Part shown: piece by piece, positions 61,129-64,000 of the stretch
Position numbering within the stretch: the first letter of the stretch is position 1
How the letters are laid out: each line of letters opens with the position of its first letter
DNA from: Osmia lignaria lignaria
Lineage: Eukaryota; Arthropoda; Insecta; Hymenoptera; Megachilidae
Direction of reading: 5' to 3'
Assembly (NCBI RefSeq): GCF_051020975.1
Contig: NW_027478169.1
Span: 11,160,001-11,224,000 of the forward strand
Length of the DNA stretch: 64,000 nucleotides
Notes under the pieces: model-generated
What the model saw: the letters and a program-made list of their open reading frames with translations, nothing else
Databases searched by the model: none
What the model was told of the DNA's origin: nothing
Made by a program: the position numbers and the translations under genes

Positions 61129-63060
61129 TCAGATGCGTAGTTCTCGAGATATATCAAGATATTTAAAAGTTCCGAAGCCGCACCAACATAATAGAGATAC
61201 AGAAACACCGTGGCCCCTTTCTTTGAGATAACTCTGCACTATTGCGAGCTGGAAATGCCACTTCCAGTTTAGCTGTGCAGAAGAAGAACAACAAGAAGAA
61301 GAAATATCTCGAAATATGTCCGTTAGGGCCCTTCCCTTGAGATAAATCTGCAAATATCTCGGAAACGAAGCGAGCTATGGCAAAATCTTAAGAGACCTTT
61401 TTTGTAGAGAATTAAGTTTCCTACCTTTTACGTTCTATGATATTTTTTGATCAGATGCGTAGTTCTCGAGATATATCAAGATATTTAAAAGTTCCGAAGC
61501 CGCACCAACATAATAGAGATACAGAAACACCGTGGCCCCTTTCTTTGAGATAACTCTGCACTATTGCGAGCTGCAAATGCCACTTCCAGCTTAGCTGTGC
61601 AGAGGAAGAACAACAAGAAGAAGAAATATCTCGGAATATGTCCGTCAGGCCAGTTCCTTTGAGCTGAATCTGCAAATATCTCGGAAACGAAGCGAGCTAT
61701 GGCAAAATGTTAACAGACGTTTTTTGTAGAGAATTATGTTTCCTACAATTTATGTTCTATGATATTATTTGATCAGAAGCGTAGTTTTCGAGATATATCG
61801 AGATATTTAAAAGTTCCGAAGACGCACCAACATAATAGAGATACAGAAACACCGTGGCCCCTTTCTTTGAGATAACTGTGCACTAGTGCGAGCCGCAAAT
61901 GCCACTTCCAGCTTAGCTGTGCAGAAGAAGAACAACAAGAAGAAGAAATATCTCGAAATATGTCCGTCAGGCCCCTTCCCTTGAGATATATGTGCAAATA
62001 TCTCGGAAACGAAGCGAGCTATGGCAAAATGTTAAGAGACCGTTTTTGTAGAGAATTAAGTTTCCTACTTTTTATGTTCTATGATATTTTTTGATCAGAC
62101 GCGTAGTTCTCGAGATATATCAAGATATTTAAAAGTTCCGAAGCCGCACCAACATAATAGAGATACAGAAACACCGTGGCCCCTTTCTTTGAGATAACTC
62201 TGCACTAGTGCGAGCCGCAAATGCCACTTCCAGCTTAGCTGTGCAGAAGAAGAACAACAAGAAGAAGAAATATCTCGAAATATGTCCGTCAGGCCCCTTC
62301 CCTTGAGATAAATATGCAAATATCTCGGAAACGAAGCGAGCTATGGCAAAATGTTAAGAGACCTTTTTTGTAGAGAATTAGGTTTCCTACTTTTTATGTT
62401 CTATAATATTTTTTGATCAGATGCGTAGTTCTCGAGATATATCAAGATATTTAAAAGTTCCGAAGCCGCACCAACATAATAGAGATACAGAAACACCGTG
62501 GCCCCTTTCTTTGAGATAACTCTGCACTATTGCGAGCTGCAAATGCCACTTCCAGCTTAGCTGTGCAGAAGAAGAACAACAAGAAGAAGAAATATCTCGA
62601 AATATGTCCGTCAGGCCAGTTCCTTTGAGTTGAATCTGCAAATATCTCGGAAACGAAGCGAGCTATGGCAAAATGTTAAGAGACCTTTTTTGTAGAGAAT
62701 TATGTTTCCTACAATTTATGTTCTATGATATTTTTTAATCAGAAGCGTAGTTTTCGAGATATATCGAGATATTTAAAAGTTCCGAAGCCGCACCAACATA
62801 ATAGAGATACAGAAACACCGTGGCCCCTTTCTTTGAGATAACTCTGCACTAGTGCGAGCCGCAAATGCCACTTCCAGCTTAGCTGTGCAGAAGAAGAACA
62901 ACAAGAAGAAGAAATATCTCGAAATATGTCCGTCAGGCCCCTTCCCTTGAGATAAATCTGCACATAACTCGGAAACGAAGCGAGCTATGGCAAAATGTGA
63001 AGAGACCTTTTGTGTAGAGAACTAAGTTTCCTACTTTTTATCTTCTATGATATTTTTTGA
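61129..63060 (+). repeat. Second copy of 56943-58874 (offset 4186 bp)
   Basis: Six units match in order: TTAGGGCCC (61129), type D with ATCTCGGAATATG (61451), GAAGACGCACC with GATATTATTTG (61773), 62095, type D with GAGTTGAATC (62417) and GCACATAACTCGG with ATGTGAAGAGACC (62739). The private variants agree in both copies. The match ends where TATCTTCTATG (near 63040) replaces TATGTTCTATG and a different unit follows. Confidence 0.88.
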
Positions 63061-64000
63061 TCAGATGCGTAGTTCTCGAGATATATCAAGATATTTAAAA
63101 GTTCCGAAGCCGCACCAACATAATAGAGATACAGAAACACCGTGGCCCCTCTCTTTGAGATAACTCTGCACTATTGCGAGCTGGAAATGCCACTTCCAGT
63201 TTAGCTGTGCAGAAGAAGAACAACAAGAAGAAGAAATATCTCGAAATATGTCCGTTAGGCCCCTTCCCTTGAGATAAATGTGCAAATATCTCGGAAACGA
63301 AGCGAGCTATGGCAAAATGTTAAGAGACCTTTTTTGTAGAAAATTAAGTTTCCTACTTTTTATGTTCTATGATATTTTTTGATCAGATGCGAAGTTCTCG
63401 AGATATATCAAGATATTTAAAAGTTCCGAAGCCGCACCAACATAATAGAGATACAGAAACACCGTGGCCCCTTTCTTTGAGATAACTCTGCACTAGTGCG
63501 AGCCGCAAATGCCACTTCCAGCTTAGCTGTGCAGAAGAAGAACAACAAGAAGAAGAAATATCTCGAAATATGTCCGTCAGGCCCCTTCCCTTGAGATAAA
63601 TATGCAAATATCTCGGAAACGAAGCGAGCTATGGCAAAATGTTAAGAGACCTTTTTTGTAGAGAATTAGGTTTCCTACTTTTTATGTTCTATGATATTTT
63701 TTGATCAGATGCGTAGTTCTCGAGATATATCAAGATATTTAAAAGTTCCGAAGCCGCACCAACATAATAGAGATACAGAAACACCGTGGCCCCTTTCTTT
63801 GAGATAACTCTGCACTATTGCGAGCTGCAAATGCCACTTCCAGCTTAGCTGTGCAGAGGAAGAACAACAAGAAGAAGAAATATCTCGAAATATGTCCGTC
63901 AGGCCAGTTCCTTTGAGTTGAATCTGCAAATATCTCGGAAACGAAGCGAGCTATGGCAAAATGTGAAGAGACCTTTTGTGTAGAGAACTAAGTTTCCTAC
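63061..64000 (+). repeat. Right-edge units; last one partial and hybrid
   Basis: 63061 is type C with GATAAATGTGC. 63383 has a GCGAAGTTC head and type B body. 63705 is cut by the window edge after 296 bp. It starts as a type D unit with GAGTTGAATC, like 62417, but ends with ATGTGAAGAGACC and GAGAACTAAG, the tail of 62739. The switch lies between about 63933 and 63964. The array continues beyond the window. Confidence 0.85.

Larger units (their letters stand above)
1..64000. repeat. Satellite DNA array, 322-bp monomer, about 199 head-to-tail units
   Basis: The same 322-bp unit repeats across the entire window in one orientation, with no interruption by other DNA. Unit starts fall at 8, 330, 652 and so on to 63705. 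The only departures from 322 bp are four 307-bp units, four 321-bp units and five 323-bp units, and these account exactly for the total length. Units differ mostly by scattered substitutions, and the same substitution sets recur in distant units, so they form families. Long homogenised tandem arrays of this kind are typical of eukaryotic centromeric or pericentromeric heterochromatin; that location is inferred. No array edge is seen. Many units carry an open minus-strand frame of 74 codons, but it is broken in several units by different stops and is treated as non-coding. Species and satellite family are not recognised; an arthropod source is a guess. Confidence 0.98.

Noticed and set aside
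40843..63060. Common origin for the two 4186-bp spacings (40843/45029 and 56943/61129)
   Set aside because: Both equal thirteen units, but the unit types involved are unrelated, so the equal distance is probably chance.
1..64000. CRISPR array or bacterial repeat region
   Set aside because: The whole 322-bp unit repeats without unique spacers, and no cas-like gene is present.
1..64000. Transposon or retroelement remnants within the array
   Set aside because: Unit phase is accounted for exactly from 8 to 63705 with only 1-bp and 15-bp length changes, leaving no room for an insertion.

Overview
The whole 64 kb window is one uninterrupted tandem satellite-DNA array. The unit is about 322 bp and every unit lies head to tail in the same orientation. 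From position 8 to the right edge I count 198 complete units plus a partial one. Neither edge of the array is reached. I see no unique sequence, no transposon insertion, no inversion, no RNA gene and no believable protein gene. The length bookkeeping closes exactly: 198 units of 322 bp, minus four 15-bp deletions, minus four 1-bp deletions, plus five 1-bp insertions, equals the distance from 8 to 63705. A homogenised array of this size with higher-order structure points to eukaryotic centromeric or other heterochromatic DNA. The AT-rich monomer, with many CGAGATAT/ATATCTCG motifs, looks to me more like an insect or other arthropod satellite than a vertebrate one, but I cannot name the species or satellite family.

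Each monomer (phased here on the TCAGA that follows a T-run and GA) has a head with CGAGATAT motifs, a first GGCCCC-TTGAGATA box, a nested dyad, a GAA/CAA mirror tract, a second GGCCCC-TTGAGATA box and an AT-rich tail with T-runs. Several variant classes recur: type A (CAGATGCG head, CTCGAG), type B (CAGAAGCG head, TTCGAG, GCACTAGTGC), type C (CTGGAA...TTCCAGTTT with GTTAGG), type D (GGCCAGTTCCTTTGAG) and type E (GCGCGCTGC, or a TGTAGTATG tail).

Layout. 330-3549: two nearly identical 1610-bp five-unit blocks. 3550-6769: mixed units. 6770-9988: a second, looser five-unit periodicity. 9668-10309: two 321-bp units. 10310-18684: a block marked by 323-bp units, repeated in rearranged and shortened form at about 28190-34739. 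18685-25401: a nine-unit 2883-bp higher-order repeat containing a 307-bp unit, repeated again at 37960-41808. 40843-49214: a thirteen-unit 4186-bp block in two tandem copies with a hybrid unit at the junction. 49859-51468: a copy of 25080-26689. 51469-54366: three trimers of 966 bp. 54367-64000: type-D-rich units, including another duplication 4186 bp apart.

Type D units occur only in the left 9 kb and right 9 kb. The nine-unit, thirteen-unit and 323-bp-marked blocks lie between them, which suggests layered expansion. Several units are clear hybrids of two neighbouring variants, as unequal crossing over would leave. There is no gene-based system here; the interest lies in the repeat's architecture and its recorded recombination history. 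All comparisons were made by eye.
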